64,000 nt of DNA from Sthenelais limicola (GCA_942159475.1 OW804095.1:70150773-70214772); one strand, 5' to 3'; numbered from the stretch's first letter, positions 1-14,400 are shown. Notes: a model not told the origin generated them from the sequence alone. Program-made: numbers and translations.

Positions 1-3000
1 GACTATTGATATGCACTGGAACTATCTATAGCATTCCTTACTACTGGTAACTCGTATAAGTGCTTGAAAATATCGGTTATCAGCCACCATCGAACTTCAC
101 TTATTTGGATTTATATGAATTGAATACCTTTAAAATTCATTATTTTGGTCCCAAGTACTTTATGTTAACTTTTCGATTCACAGGCAAATGTTTATAAATA
201 TGCATTCCTGTCGTTTACTTGCGTGAGGAGCGGGCTCTCTTATCAACATCAACGGTTGATACGAAAATCCCTCCAGGCTTTTTATGGTGTGAGTGAGGTA
301 TTTAACTCGCCGACCCACTGCTCCTTTAGCTATTGTTGAGGCGAACCTAGCGGTATTTACTAGGTGTGTCCATGTTAGAGTAAAGATTGAATATTTAATG
401 AGATCTCCTTTCCACTGTGCGGTTGTTGCATGTTGTTTATCATTGCCACGCCGGTTTGAAAAGTTCCTTCAACTCTGCTTTTATTATTAAAGAGCTTCCA
501 TCTTGAAATTGATTGTGTTTGATAGGCTATTCATGGTTGAAGTGATTCATTGCATGAAATTAACCCCCTCCCCTCCGCTACTTGTGCAATTCCTTCTTTT
601 CCGCCTATGACAAAAAGGTGCTTGTTACAAGTAATGAACCTTCAGAGCTTAAGAGAAAATGAGTTATAGTTTACCGGTAAGATATTTTCTTATATTTTAA
701 GGAGTGTTTTAGGTTGTGATATTTAACAAATTACATCAAATAGACTCCTGCATTTCTCTGCAAAAGGTTGATCCCATTTCCAGCCATGGATTGTTGGCGT
801 ATTGAATTGGAACTATACGGAGACGGGAATAAAAATAGTATAAGCATTAATAGCTTCAACATCTTTACTATAGCTAAGACTTTAAAATTGATTGATTCAT
901 ATCATAATTATACTAAATAAACCTTTGCGTAGTAGAACCTGCAAGTATGAGAGAAGGTTTCAATAGATTCCCAGCTTGGCTCTTGCAGAATAATATCCAA
1001 TAGTTTTAATTCTAGTTCAGTGCTTGTAGCTGACACCACAATTCCGGACCACCTGAGTCGCATCTTGGTCAGCGGCATGCCTTAAAATTGTCGAGCACCG
1101 GTATCTGTATGTGCAGAATGGAAGTGTAAATGGGAGTTTGTTTAGCTGTTGGCGAGCAGACTTGGAAGCCACGGCAGCCACATGTATGCTGATCTGTACT
1201 TAAGTTGTCGATGGCGTGTGGCTTCTAATGCATAAGAGATAGCAATCTGGGGTCATGGCTTCTGTCTAACGCTACAAAGATGGGTTTCGGAATGAGGGTT
1301 TTGTAAGCTTGTGAATAGACTTTTTGACCCATCGGCCTTATCACATTCTATTCTGCGTGTCATCTCATCCCACGTCAGCGTATTCATTTGTCCTCTCGCT
1401 TTTCCATCTGCCATGTGCAACTCCATGCAATATTTGATTGCATGAACCAACTCCATGAAAACTTCGATTGCGTGATTGAGACTGATCGGTGTTAACGATG
1501 ATATTGTCACACATTCTAGGGTTACCTAGGTACATAGTTTTATTTCCTTAATAGGGCTGCCTAAAAAACATAATTGTATTCTGTTTAACCAGAATTGATT
1601 GATTGAAAGCTATTTGTGAGAACTAGTCCCCAACTTGTAAGTGGTAAGAATGGATTGGATGATGAGTTGGGAATGCCTTGCCCAACCCCTAACCAATAGC
1701 TTCGTCTGGCCTTATCATGCACATACCAGCAAGCAATCCTTAATCATTCGACAAACATACTCAATCGCGAGATGGACCAAAGGCCAGAGACGCAATCACC
1801 TCTTTGTGTGCCTAGTGACTATAATGGAATGGGATTCCTAGAGACTATATACAATAACTTTCACTTTGTGGGACCAATCTATAGATATTGTTGCCAATAT
1901 CTATGATATTCTCTTGCGGACATGATACATTTATAAATATCGGATGTGCATGCTAGAAACCACAATATTGCCTTGTTTCTAGCATACTATTTCCTATGGC
2001 TTCTATAAATGATATTGTTGATATTATCATCTCGCTATTTTATACCGATACAATGAACTCAATATGAACCAAGTAGTGAACTACATCTTTACCTCAATCT
2101 GTGAAAACGCGCTCATCTGACATAGACACGAAAGGATGGGGGATACATTGGCTATGATCATTTTCTTGGAAAGGCTTAGCTTAAATGTCCGTTGAGCATG
2201 GAAATAGTTGTTCTATACCACTCGTAAATATAGCTTCCTTTCTGCTTTTGTGGATGCTTCGGACACGCAACCTTTCTGTTTGTTCATGTTAACGATAGAC
2301 AAACATGCAAATCATTGATCAAATTTAGTCGACATTGAAGAAAACTTTTGTTGCTTGATTCATTTTCTAATTACCATTTCTTTAATGAAGTGTCGATTTT
2401 GGTTCAACTATGAACTCCACTGAGAAGTACATGCAGTCTTTCCCCCCGACAAGCAGTGACCAAATGGCAATTTGTTTAGTTAGATAAACCAATTGCTAAA
2501 TTACGAGTTCAATGCTTGATCAGCTACACGCTTCTAGAATGGTGTATATTCAACCTATTTATTAACATCGTACAATAATTATGGTGTCATATATAGAAAT
2601 CTATAACAAACATAAGTGTGCAGCCATTGGCACTGTGTACCAAAGGTGTTTACAGACACATCGATCTGTGTGGTGCCTAGTTTAACACGATCTGACAGTC
2701 AAACCAAGTATTATTACCATCTTGATAAAGGCAATGATGCATTGTGGTGGGCGGTAAAAGGTCTGCGAGGGCACGTTCATTTTATACAAGGCAATCACAG
2801 TAGGGCGTTTACCCCTCCTTTCGCCACTAAATGCTAATGCGACAGATACCGCTTTGCGATCACTGAGTTAGCAGCAGGGGTCATTACTATAGAGAGGATA
2901 TGGTATTCCAATGCGTTGAACCCTCCTTGGGTTTTCTCTCTTTTCTAATTTTTTTTATTATTTAGAATTTTTATACAGCAAACATCAAACATCCTTGCAA

Positions 3001-4679
3001 ATGACAATTTGAATATTGGTAGACTGGCACAAAGTACACTGGCTATAATAAACAAAGAGATTTATTAGCATGAGAAGATTATGGGCTCACGGGCAGCAAT
3101 TCAATGAAGAATAACCATGGTCTTCCACACACGGCTGTGTCTGTGTTTAAGGTGCTATTTTAAGGTCGCCTGTGTGTGCATTTGTACAGTGGGTCCTACC
3201 ACTTTGGTGCATTTAATTTGCAGCCAGTTTGAACATGTCCTTTGGATAACTTTTTAAATTAATCAAGTCTCCCTGGAAATGAACCCCGATCAGTTTCCAG
3301 TATCTATAGACTCATCAATTTTAGCCGTGTGCTAGCAACGCTCCATTTAAGCGAAAGGGCGTCTTTAATTGCTTTTTTCTAGTCCAGGATTTCATTCGTG
3401 GCCTTCCTCACTGTCCGGGTTCAAATTTCCCGAAGATGATTGATAAGAAATCTAGGAAATCTTTTGAACCTCTGGCCAGACAACGGCCTTTAAGCTCCAC
3501 ATTCCCCGAGTGCCTGGACTAGATGAATGAATCTGGATCCCAGAATAAATCCTCCGTTGCTCATATATAGGGCTTCCATATACATGATATCATTCCCCAT
3601 TAGGGTACTATTTATTTTCAGAAAAATATTTCTATTGTTTCTTGTCATATTGTTTCCATTCTTCTAATCTTCTTGTAACGTATAGTGAATACCCAAGGTT
3701 GTTATGCTTGATATCCTATTTCTTGTAATTATGCAGAGCTGTGCTGTGAAAGTGGTATATTCTTCTTACTCTTATCTTATACCACTGCATTGAATATTAT
3801 TATTATTATTATACAACTTTTATTCCGTAACTTATACATATACATTATATAAATCAAAGAATAGGGCCAGTACTCCCTCTCCGATGGAGATCTACCAGGT
3901 AGCCCTTAACAAAAGATGTGAATACATAAAATGTGGATATTCTTAAAACAAAGTGCGAAGAAGAATTAATTATATTCAAAGTCCATGTCCTTTTGATATT
4001 AAGTAAGAGAGTTTCACAGTTCTTTTTGTTACTACTCATTGTAATTGCGGTTCAATGATGAGTTTTCTTTATGCTGTCTTGTATGGTGAACTTGGTTCTT
4101 CTGCGATGGTTATGGTCCAAGTCCATGGTTTTGATTAAAAATAGTCCAGTAATATTTATAGTAATATTCCAAATTAATCTCAGATGGGAACCTCGAGGGG
4201 GACCATCCAAAAGATTATTCATTGACTATTAATAAGTTCCTAGTCCATTTTGATTATTGTCCTATGTCATGATGTTTCTTTTAAACCTTATTTTACTCTA
4301 TATCTTTTTTTAAACCTTATTTTACCCTATATGGGTTAATAAGTTGAACCAATATTTTAACATGGTGTAATCTTACATTTGTCTAGTCACGCCTATACTA
4401 GCATGGTTCTGATAATAAAACGATCGAAGCTTTACCAACCTTCAGCTTTTGCGCTGGGGAAGAATATTTTGCCTATACTGGCAAAAGAGAGAAAATAACG
4501 TAATTATGATGAACACAGTTGTATATAAAGTTAATTCTTAACAGTAAAAACAGCCCCAACCATCCCACTTTACATTATACCGTTGTATCGGCTTTGTTCG
4601 TAGAACTTACATGCCTACCTTAGCCCTCTTCCTATTCCCACACATTCGACCCCCACCACAATTGTCTACTGGTACTCAC
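1..4679. other. Gene-free AT-rich DNA
   Basis: I see no credible coding exon, RNA gene or mobile element here. Open frames are short (under about 85 codons), compositionally random, and lack splice-site or domain support. The only structure noted is a 10-bp inverted repeat (ctagtccagg near 3379 and cctggactag near 3516) and a small (att)n run near 3799. A T-arm-like string near 3417 has no partner arms and is not called as a tRNA. Confidence 0.6.
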
Positions 4680-6153
4680 ATTTCAATATAAACCTCAATC
4701 ACATTATAATATACAATATCCAATTATATCAATGAAAACCTCAGTCACAACATAATATGCCCCTGTATACAAATCAAGGGTCTCGTTCAGTGACCTTTAT
4801 ACCGGTACTTATTTTTACTGTAATTGTTATTACCAATGGTTGTCTTCAACCTTTCAATACTCCCTACTAAGGCACTTCACCTTGGGTATTATTCTCACTT
4901 TTTAGGTACTTATTGCATTCCTGGGGGTGGGTATTTTTCAACCATGTCCGGAAAGCTTCCCTAGTTTTTAACTGTCTGACTGTTTGTGATAATTTGTTCC
5001 AAAGAATTGGCATTTTGTAAATGTATGAATTTTTATATTTTTCATTATTTGGCTTGGGCACTTTCAATTTTTTGCCGACACTTAGACCTCTCAGGTTTAT
5101 TTTCCTGTCGTCAATGTTTTCCGGCAATAATGATCGTCTAAAAGCAAACTCAAGTATATGGCCCTCTCTCCTGGTAGAGAGTGAGGGCATATGAGTAGTT
5201 TTATGGATATCACTTGTACTCGTTAGTTTTGGTAATTTCAATGCTATTTTCAGAGCCGAGTTCTGTAAAGTTTGAAGTCTATCCAGATATTTTTGTGGGG
5301 TAGTTTGATAGAACACATCCCCATAATCAATATGGGGTAATATCATAGTTTTGAATATTAATATCATGGTTTTTGTATCGCAAATTCCATACAGTTTTGA
5401 CAGTGATTTAAGTTTCGCCCTGATGGCATGAATTTTCTTTTCCATGAAAGTTTTGAAATTCAGCTGGCGGTCTATCTCCACTCCCAGGAATTTGTAACAT
5501 TCAACTTCTTCTAAATCGTATTTCCCTATCTTATATTTACTAATACCTAATTTCCCCGGTCTTAACTCTACCGTCATTGATTTACACTTCTTAATATTCA
5601 GTGAGATCTTATGTGCTTGGCACCATTTGACAACCCTGTCCAGATCTTCCTGTAAACCTGTAATACATGCCGAGTTTTTAATTCTACTTCTATAAATAAC
5701 AGTATCGTCCGCAAAATGTTGGATCCTACTATGTTTTATTACCTTATGTAAATCGTTAATATAAATTATAAATAGGAGAGGCCCCAAAGATGTTCCTTGG
5801 GGGACTCCACAGGTAACCTTTTGTACAGATGAAAGATGTCCACCAACAACCACTCGTTGAGACCGATCGGATAAGTAATTTCGAAACCATTTGATTTGGT
5901 TTTCTTGTAACCCTAAATTTGCTAGTTTACCTAATAGAATATCGTGATTAACAGTATCAAATGCTTTTTTAAAATCTAAAAATACTAAGTCAGTTAAATT
6001 TTTGCTATTTAAATTTTGATATGTGTAAGAAAAAAGTCGATCGAGTGCGTCGTTGATGGATTTACCACTGCGAAAATGCGATAATTTCACCTTATTAGTG
6101 ACCAGCTGAGAGTTTAGCTCAGGTCGCGGAAAATTTTGTTCGCAAGGGCTCAT
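4680..6153 (-). mobile_element. 5'-truncated non-LTR (LINE) retrotransposon
   Basis: A minus-strand non-LTR retrotransposon fragment: an open RT-coding region (4867-6153) followed by a short 3' untranslated stretch. The endonuclease and the first part of the RT fingers are absent, as expected of 5' truncation during target-primed reverse transcription. Just downstream of the ORF (plus-strand 4685-4760) two diverged copies of an ~50-bp unit (aaacctcaatcaca and aaacctcagtcaca) may be the 3' tail, but I see no clear poly-A or target duplication, so the 3' limit is approximate. The clade is not resolved; CR1/jockey-like groups fit the motifs best. Confidence 0.85.
4867..6153 (-). CDS. Non-LTR reverse transcriptase, N-terminally truncated (428 aa)
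   Basis: Reverse transcriptase of a LINE-type element that copies element RNA at a nicked chromosomal site. Visible motifs in order: HFRSGKSINDAL at about residues 26-37 (fingers motif usually GFRxGxST), motif A FLDFKKAFDTVNHD with Asp60 and Asp66, motif B CGVPQGTSLGPLLF near 115-128, motif C FADD at 147-150 with both catalytic Asp, then the thumb region with YKFLGVEID near 220-227. A C-terminal tail near 377-405 carries ILWNKLSQTVRQ, a pattern common at the end of LINE ORF2. A full ORF2 would be about 900-1000 residues, so the endonuclease and N-terminal RT are missing. A TAA lies immediately upstream of the ATG, so the first ~25 residues are probably junction sequence and not RT. The open frame is undamaged, which suggests a fairly young insertion. 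It has no host gene partner nearby. Confidence 0.88.
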   Translation of the reverse strand: MSPCEQNFPRPELNSQLVTNKVKLSHFRSGKSINDALDRLFSYTYQNLNSKNLTDLVFLDFKKAFDTVNHDILLGKLANLGLQENQIKWFRNYLSDRSQRVVVGGHLSSVQKVTCGVPQGTSLGPLLFIIYINDLHKVIKHSRIQHFADDTVIYRSRIKNSACITGLQEDLDRVVKWCQAHKISLNIKKCKSMTVELRPGKLGISKYKIGKYDLEEVECYKFLGVEIDRQLNFKTFMEKKIHAIRAKLKSLSKLYGICDTKTMILIFKTMILPHIDYGDVFYQTTPQKYLDRLQTLQNSALKIALKLPKLTSTSDIHKTTHMPSLSTRREGHILEFAFRRSLLPENIDDRKINLRGLSVGKKLKVPKPNNEKYKNSYIYKMPILWNKLSQTVRQLKTREAFRTWLKNTHPQECNKYLKSENNTQGEVP

Positions 6154-9100
6154 TTAAGTACACTTCATGTTTCTCTATTTCATTTCTGAATAATGAAAAC
6201 CGATTCGACATCATTTCTATTTCCCATATTTGTCCCCTATATAGCACTCGACTCCTCCCTTGTAAGAACCATATTTTCTAGGTGGTATCGATGTCCAATC
6301 TAATGATATTGAGTCGCGCACCTAAGTGGATACTTTGGTTTATGATCTTTTAAAAAGGATCTACAGGGTGAAATGATGAAGATTTAATGGGTCATGGCTT
6401 CAGCTGAAGGCTGGTACCTCTCACATTATTCTCAATTCCGGTCTGATGGGGTGGTGAAATGACACCTCCGTATGTTAACAGTCTGCCATAACTTATACTC
6501 TTACTAATCACTTTGATAACCTATATAAGAACCTTTCTACTGCTGCGTTTCCATTGATGGAAATTTCCCAAGTAATACAATGGTCTACAATACCGTGTGC
6601 ATTTCCTGATATAATTCATAAGCGTTCATACGCTGTGATTCTCAAAGACATTCAATGGTGCTGTTTCTAATATATCATGGGTGACTCTAGTTTAGAATGC
6701 TAGATTGAAAGCAATGGCAAAAACTTCATCCCCTCCTCCCCCCCCCCCCCCCTAACACCTTCCCCAAGAGCACCAATTCACACCCATACAAACACCCACC
6801 TTATTGCTAGCTTCAGTCATAATCCCAACAACGCAGTCAACGGCGAGAAAGTGGCTAATCACTAAACTGATAATAGTTTGCCTCATAATTTCAAACTTGG
6901 CTATCTCGCCTAGCCAGTCACGATTTTGTCTCACATGCTAATTACGCCTGTTTTGAAATAAGCTGAGGAAAGCGTTCTCAACGCGATAAATCAATCTAAT
7001 TAACTCAATTATCAAATGATCAAGCACGATCACCATGTGAAGGCCAGAATAGAACCGATTCTCCTCTTCTCCTCCTGCCTTAGTAGAAAACAACATAAAT
7101 TGGCTATGGCCTTAAGTTTTCATCTGCATTCTACAGCTCTCTGACGTCTAGGAAGGGCATTCGGAAGAGCAGTTCTTCCATGCTCTGTCCTTATTCCTTG
7201 ATTCTTTGATTGTGCTAAGAATGGCCATTCCTTCCCCGAAAGAGTTAATGGTTCCCTTAATTAAGGGCACTCTAACAACTGAAAGGTTCAGATTCCTTTC
7301 CGTATCGGGTTTCATATATGCTAATTATCCTAATCATGATCTGGCATTTTGCTGATGATAGATGGCATGACATTAGGCCATATTTGCGATGGTAAAAAGA
7401 TTAGATAAAATCACAAGAACATCAAATACAGAAAGTCATATTAAACCTTGCAAGCTCTTGTAAAATAATGTACGCATGTGTCATTTGCGATTGTTTTGAT
7501 ATTTGGTACATAATGTAGAGCCACACATGTATACATACATTCCACCTTTGAATCGCAACCCATTTTCTTCTATATCTGTGAAATCACAGAAAGACTTGTA
7601 GTCGATGTGGCTCTAATGGGTTCGGCCCCAGTGTACCAAAGACGAAAGAGAGACCGAAGGGAGGAAGGAAAGAAATGATGGGAGGAGATAGGAACAGAAA
7701 GATAGAAAGAGAAACCAGTGAAACTACGGAAGAACCGAAGTCCCACCTTTAATGTGACTAATCCCCGCTGTCGACATTTGTATCAAAGATAAACAAAGCT
7801 TTGCGCGCTCTCAACAGCGCGTTCTATACTTGGCAGAAAAACCTCGCCCGTCCGAAATCCTATTTCGGGATTGATATTAAAGCTTGAATGGCGCCTTGAG
7901 TGCCTGATATCGATGCCAGTGTCAATATTTAAAGCTTATTCTGTCGGTGCAAATCTTGATATTGCATTACAGGCATTGAAGCAGACTGAAATGGTATTGT
8001 TTTAAACTTTTCCCCCTTATAAATCGAACACAGGCAGTTGCCAAATTAAAGCTCTTCAATGTGAAAGTTGATGGAAGTATGGAAGTTTATCAGTGGGATT
8101 GATCTCCCTGGATAAAAGGCACTGGCTCTTGTTTTCACAAAGTCCTTCCCAGATCTGCTTAAGTGAGTTCGGTATTTTTCAAAGTAATCTAATAAATTCT
8201 ATGATGTTAATAACATACCTGTTTTCATATTGATTCTAACAATTCTACCGAATACTCATCTTCAATTTCGATGGCGTCCCAACGGCCTCCTTTATTTCCA
8301 ACATACATCTAGGATTCCTACTATCTTTTGGTTTTTACATCAAAATACCTTCTTGGTTATATCATTCAATTGTTACATTGAGATAAACATTGTAGCTATA
8401 CCTATATGAAAGTAGGGAGTAGTAATCAAATAGCCATAGTATAATAATAATTTGTGTACAAATATCCAAAGACAGTATAGTGGGAGAGAGGCGCGCTGTA
8501 TATCGGGTGGGCTGGCTTGATAAAATGATGTGGTAATAGGGAAAGCATAATAAACTTGATCTTGTTGTTTTGTTAAATATCTCTAGCTTTCGGGCGACTT
8601 GCCATTCTTCAGGAGTGGGTGATGTAAATATCCAAAGAGACAATGTGTCTTCTAACATAAAGAACTATTTTCTAGCTATGCCAATCGAGGGTAGGCAACA
8701 GTAACTCTGCATACATCCTTTATATTTTCTTATACCAGGCACCAGTATTTTATTTTATTAAGCTACATCTAAAAGACTTCGAGAAATCACGGCCGAATAC
8801 TAATCTTATACATTATCTTTCATATATTAAGTTCAGATACTTTCAGAAGGCTTTCAGTTAGCGCAAGTGTATGGGTGTATCAAGAAGGAGCATATATAAT
8901 AGAAGCATGCTTCTGGAATGAGGCATGACCTTTAAAAAAGCGTATGTTTTATTGAGGACTACAAGTGATAGCTGTGAATGCCTGTTACTTCTAGTAGGTA
9001 GTGAAGGGATTGTGAAGCATTTAGGTAAATCGTCTTTTATACTCACAGCCAATAGCCTTAAACAAACTATTTAGTCCCCTATCCGCTATATTTGTCCTTT

Positions 9101-11395
9101 TCTCAAGAATGTTGTCAAACACCCCGCCATTGCCAAAGGTCAATGAAGGTTTTATTCCCTAATCGTTAATGCCAGGAAAAATACACGCCTGGTTATGTAT
9201 AAAATATTATATATTATATGCACCGTATACAGAACATGTGCCTTTATAAGTGCCCATACTTTATTGAAGTTTGCGTTGTTCAATATTTTTGCTTTAAGTG
9301 TGCCGCCATGGGTGGGACATCTAAGGCTAAGAGAAATGTTCCTACTAGGTTAGCTTGCATACGGTTTCTCCTTGCCCCCAAGCAAACACACACAGTAAAC
9401 AACCGGCCTCCTGTGTCTAAGGTGGTCTGGAGTATCCTCCAGGCGAGTAATGCAGATTCTGTAAGTGAAAGATAGAAGACATCAGAATATGCTCTGCATA
9501 GGCTGTCCTAGATTCGAACAAGCATGGCACCTCTTCTACTCATTTTCCAAATATTAGATAGAACACTACTCTTAATATATCTCCCTATATTAACCTGAAA
9601 TCCCTAGGAAAATATGATCTTATTATTAAGGAGGTATCGAAGTAGTCATAATTTTGGTAGACTTGATTTGATTTTGATCATTCCTTGGTTCTTAATGGGA
9701 AAACACTCAGACACGATGTATAGATGTGTCTCCTGTACCGAAGCGATTGCCGTATCTCACCCCCTTCACCTATTGAGGAAACAGATTATCGGATGGAGAT
9801 GCTGACGGGCAATACCAAAATTCTTATTCGTATTCACAACTTTGAATGTCCTTCCATCGAATCTAGATGCCATTTCTGAATTTAATCGAGGGCATGTGCA
9901 TGTCACTCTTCAATAAATATTACCATGATGAAACGATGTCATTTATTCTGTATTCGACCTTTGCGGCATTGTCCCGAAACAACCTCGAATAACTATTAAG
10001 TTTCGCCTGGTATGGTGTTTCATGCCTATCTTTAAATTTTAATTTCTCGAAATGCAATAACACATTTTGCGGATATTCATTTTATGTTGGAAAATATCAT
10101 CATGCTGATGTCCAATAAAATTCACGGGGGAAAGGCATTTTAGAATAATTATACTATAAATTTCAGTGAAATGAAGGAAGGGGTGCCCATTGATTTCTTT
10201 TATCCCTCTTGGTAAAAGTCAAAGGCGTCTGACAACTTAAAACTTCGTAGATGATCACGAAATTCTAATTGCCTGGGAACACCGAGAATGCAATGAGGAT
10301 TCTCTCTCTCGACCTTTTTGCCAGGCCTTTGTTGAACACTTATTTAGTGGGAGCCGACTCTCATTTCAAACACGCAATCATTACATTCACACCAGCCCGA
10401 GAGGAAGAACACAGTGAAGATTTCGACAATAGAAGCCCATTATTTTCTCCTAGTCTTATTCCATTTCTTCCTGTTGCACCCTGCCGAACGCCTCTTAATA
10501 TTTACCTGCCTTTTCATCTTTCCCTGTTTTGTTCTCAGGTTTCTACCACCGATCTCTCCCATTCTCGTCATTCAATTTGCTGCCTTCTCTGCATCTTTAA
10601 TCGGGAATTTGCCACCTCTTTTGATCTCAACTTTCTCAATCTACCAAAGTCCTCTTCAATTCCTTCTGCATCTATCATTTCCTGTACCTTTACATCCCTT
10701 CTTGTCAGCCTCCTTGCCCACCCGAAGCACAAGGTTCCTGCCACTCCTGTCTTATCTCCCTGTGGAGAGTTGCTTTGCTATGATAGCGCTTGGCTAGGGA
10801 GGGTTCCTATGAACGTCCCGCGACGCCGTTGCTGATGGCATTGGTAGATTTACCACATCTATTGCCTACAGTACACCTATACCTCATGGTCAGTGATAAC
10901 AGTCCCAGGCCCACGTCTCACTCATGTTCCAGTCTATACAGGCTTTTAGAGATTAACACCTATAATGTTCGTCATTAGAGTATTAGAAAGGTGAATCATA
11001 TAATGTTATAAAATGTGGATTGTCGCCTTTCCTATGTATATACAATTATATAGGTCTTTCTTGTATCATCATATACGTGTTGTGGATCAGTTGATGTCGT
11101 TAGAGTATCATCTCACTTATATATATCGGTAGTTAAAATTATACAAAGTCAACACACAGCATGTACTTTTACATTGACCAGACTTCATGAAACCACGCTT
11201 GAATTATACGAAAGAATAGAGTAGTGTCGAACTTTCAAAGACATTCAAGTAAGATGCCATCCCTGTCGACTAATCTAGATAAATAATCTACCATCATTTC
11301 CCTAAAAATGATTATACCAGCATAATGTCATTCCATGCATAAATAGTTATGGTTAAGTTTATTCGCCTAACGTTACGATGAGCTTGACAATGTGC
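6154..11395. other. Gene-free DNA with homopolymer and purine-rich tracts
   Basis: No supportable gene. A poly-C run lies near 6738-6752, a purine-rich stretch (GA/GGA/GAAA mixtures) near 7640-7730, and a pyrimidine-rich stretch at about 10430-10770 in which two long open frames overlap (10269-10835 and 10414-10797). Those frames are Ser/Leu/Pro/Phe-rich, overlap each other in different frames and match no family I know, so I read them as products of base composition. Confidence 0.55.
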
Positions 11396-11396
11396 T

Positions 11397-11420
11397 CTGG
11401 CTGGCTGGCTGGCTGTCTGG

Positions 11421-11492
<72 letters not shown>
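11397..11492. repeat. (GGCT)n then (CT)n microsatellite
   Basis: A short GGCT tract (about 11398-11418) runs into about 33 uninterrupted CT dinucleotides (11424-11489). Reading frames on both strands through it give poly-(Leu-Ser) or poly-(Arg-Glu) and are spurious. Confidence 0.97.
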
Positions 11493-11493
<1 letters not shown>

Positions 11494-14400
11494 CCTCTGC
11501 TATATAGTGCCAATTCTCAATGCACCTATGCACCTTACCTCGGGTGGACGATATCTGATTATCAGACAGGACATAATATCGCAGCACCCTCGGCGACACG
11601 AGATATTCTATGTATATTCATAATATATAGACATATCGGATATTCGTACCACTTACTTCCTATGTAATTGAACAGTCGACTCTTATCGAATAAAGTAATA
11701 TAATTATTTGATAAACACTCCACTTGATGGGTGGGTAGCGGTGACCGTAATTGAATGATTGAGTAACTGGGTACATGTATGATTCAATTTGTTATCTACT
11801 TGCGAGAATGAATGATTGCCTATGATGGAACGGATATCTTGGATATCTTTATTATTAGGGCGCATATATATGCTCATCAAATTACACTTAATATTAAGGC
11901 TATTATCTTGGATCGGTCGCATATGTTGGCGAACATAATGATAAACAACAACTAACTTATAGTTTGATTGTGGAATACCTCGCTTGAGCCGACTGAATTT
12001 CTATTAACTCAGATTTTCCCAAGACCTTATACTTAAAAACATCTTGTCGGAAGTACCTTTCTTATTTCATTGTTTTTGTCTCGTCGTTATTGTTTTTGTC
12101 ATTTCCTAACGTTTTAGATTGCTGATCTGATTAGGAAGCTATACATCGAGTTAGACTTTAACATCTTTTATTCGTCATATTGATAAAGGTAGAGGACAGA
12201 ATATTACTCTAAACCTGTTTGTTTGTGTGATACCTTAGACGTTCTCAGATCTATATTCTCTGGATTTTATTTGTTCATTCTCACTGTAAGGAATCGGATA
12301 TTTTCGCTTCTGCCCAAGTACCATCCACACCACTTGGTAAGTAAATGTAGATCTTGTTCAAAAGATGCGCCCAGGTTTGACCAAAGATTTCGTACCACCA
12401 GATTCTTCCACACTATAAAAGCCTCACAAGGGACGTTAAAGGCGAGAAGAAGGTGAAGGTAAAGGCAAGGCATAGCGGAGTTATAACTAGCTATGATACA
12501 CAACCCACAATATAGTGGGCTGTGTGTCAGTTCCGATGCAAATGTTTGTGGACAGGTACAGAAACTTCATACCCTATCCCTAAGACAATCAACTACAGGT
12601 CCAATTTTGTGTACACGTACTGTATGGGTGGATCCCTTTAATTTACACTGAATAGTACCCAATTGATTCACTGTCGGTTATGTCTTCAGAGCAGTACCCA
12701 GAAACACCATATGTGGCAGTCATCTTTCTCATGTTCATGTGTAGCCTTCTCTGAGCATGCTCAATTGGATGCATGTTCGTTTTATAAATTAGCAGCGCGT
12801 GGTTAATACATTATAAATACGATTATTTGAAAAGCAAACGTTTCGTAAGACCTTTTTAAGATTTAATATTCTACAGTGTAAAATCCACTGGGCATTTCAT
12901 CCATCAAATAGTCATTAATCGTCCTTCGAAATCAAAAGTATTTCCATTTCTGGAAAATATATTGAAAAATTCTTCAATGCTGCAATGACATAAAGGTAGT
13001 TATATGTAGACGGCAGTATTTCGCCTTTATTGTCTGAATACTTCAAACATATGTAGGTCAAACTGACCCATTTAAATTGGGACTGGGCAGCTAAGTTATG
13101 ATATGTTTAGATTAGTCATATTGACCTCTACGATTATAAGAAACTGGAACAATAAGGTTAATAAGGAACAGGGCTACAGATAAACTGAAATATATTTGGA
13201 GGGGATGATATCAGTTAAACACACAATACAAAAATGGCATTGTACGTACAAGCTATTTCAAGTGTATGAGTATCTTGCCTAGTAGTAGAAGAAAGTGCTG
13301 TTTGGTGTCAGGCCCTGGTATTGAGATTATGATTCCGTCCAAAAACATCGATCAGCTTCTGTAGTGATTAATGGGAGATAAGGTGTAGGATCTGCACTGG
13401 CTACATCTATCTCTCCTTCATAGTGGGTTAACCTTTACCCCCTGGGCCCACCCCTCCGTCGCCTCTCTCTCCTCTACTCACTAGGTCCTCACACACCCTA
13501 TACCAACACTATCCAGGCTATACAAATTGACCTGGTTATTCAAGCCCGATCAGGCTTATTCCATTTGTGTGGACACATAGTAGCTATAAATCATCTTACT
13601 TGATTCACTTTATCAGAGTTTATGTTTTCTGGCCAGTGTCGTTTGCTGCGAGGTCAGGGGAACATTCTCCCCCACATGAGGTTGTTCGATTGTCCACACG
13701 CCTTGGACTCCTGTATAGTTCTAATATTCACCCTCAGTGGGATGGATAGATGAGATGAATGAGTTTGGTCATATAACAATATTAATATGTATGATTCTAG
13801 GCGTTGTGCATGATATTCACCCTAGTATTTTCAAATTGCTCTTTGACACTTGTCTATTCATTATAAACCCTATTTCGCCAAAAAAAATAGATGTGTTATA
13901 GTCATGCGCCGGACAATACATGTGAAGTACATGTTCAATCAATTTATCCTATTCACATTTATTTATGTAAAATAAATACATACAACTACCACAGTTCCCC
14001 AGTTTCTATTATCGATAATTGAATTATATATAGGAGCAAGATATACTGGTACCAAGGAAAACAGCCGCAATCCTTATTTTTCTTTACATTATACTGAGCC
14101 CTCCAACATCGCCGCTTACAGCGTTCTAGTGATAGGATATATTCTGGAGCATGTCAGCCTTGGTAGGCCAATCGTATGTCAGATGTCCGCTAATACTTTA
14201 ATCGTGATTCAAATCCCCCATAATTTCCGCACAATTTACACCAGCCCCTGGGGGGAAATATCCCACTTAAAGGTCTGGCAAAAGAGTGTAAAAAGTAGCT
14301 ATTTTCCACCAATGCTGTGCTCGGCTATTGAGAAATAAAGAAAAAGGGAGTTTTCATGATCTAGGAACATCAAGATTTTCTCTTTCAACACCTCCTCTGA

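Noticed and set aside
3410..3440. tRNA-like T-arm string (gggttcaaatttccc)
   Set aside because: No matching A box, anticodon arm or acceptor stem around it on either strand.
7533..7552. Exact 18-base match (catacattccacctttga) with 25163-25180
   Set aside because: No extended similarity on either side; one such match is not far from chance in 64 kb.
10269..10835. 188-codon open frame
   Set aside because: Pyrimidine-rich DNA with an overlapping 127-codon frame in another phase; hydrophobic/Ser-Pro composition and no recognisable domain.
11312..11667. Open frames encoding Arg-Glu or Leu-Ser repeats
   Set aside because: They are translations of the (CT)n microsatellite on both strands.
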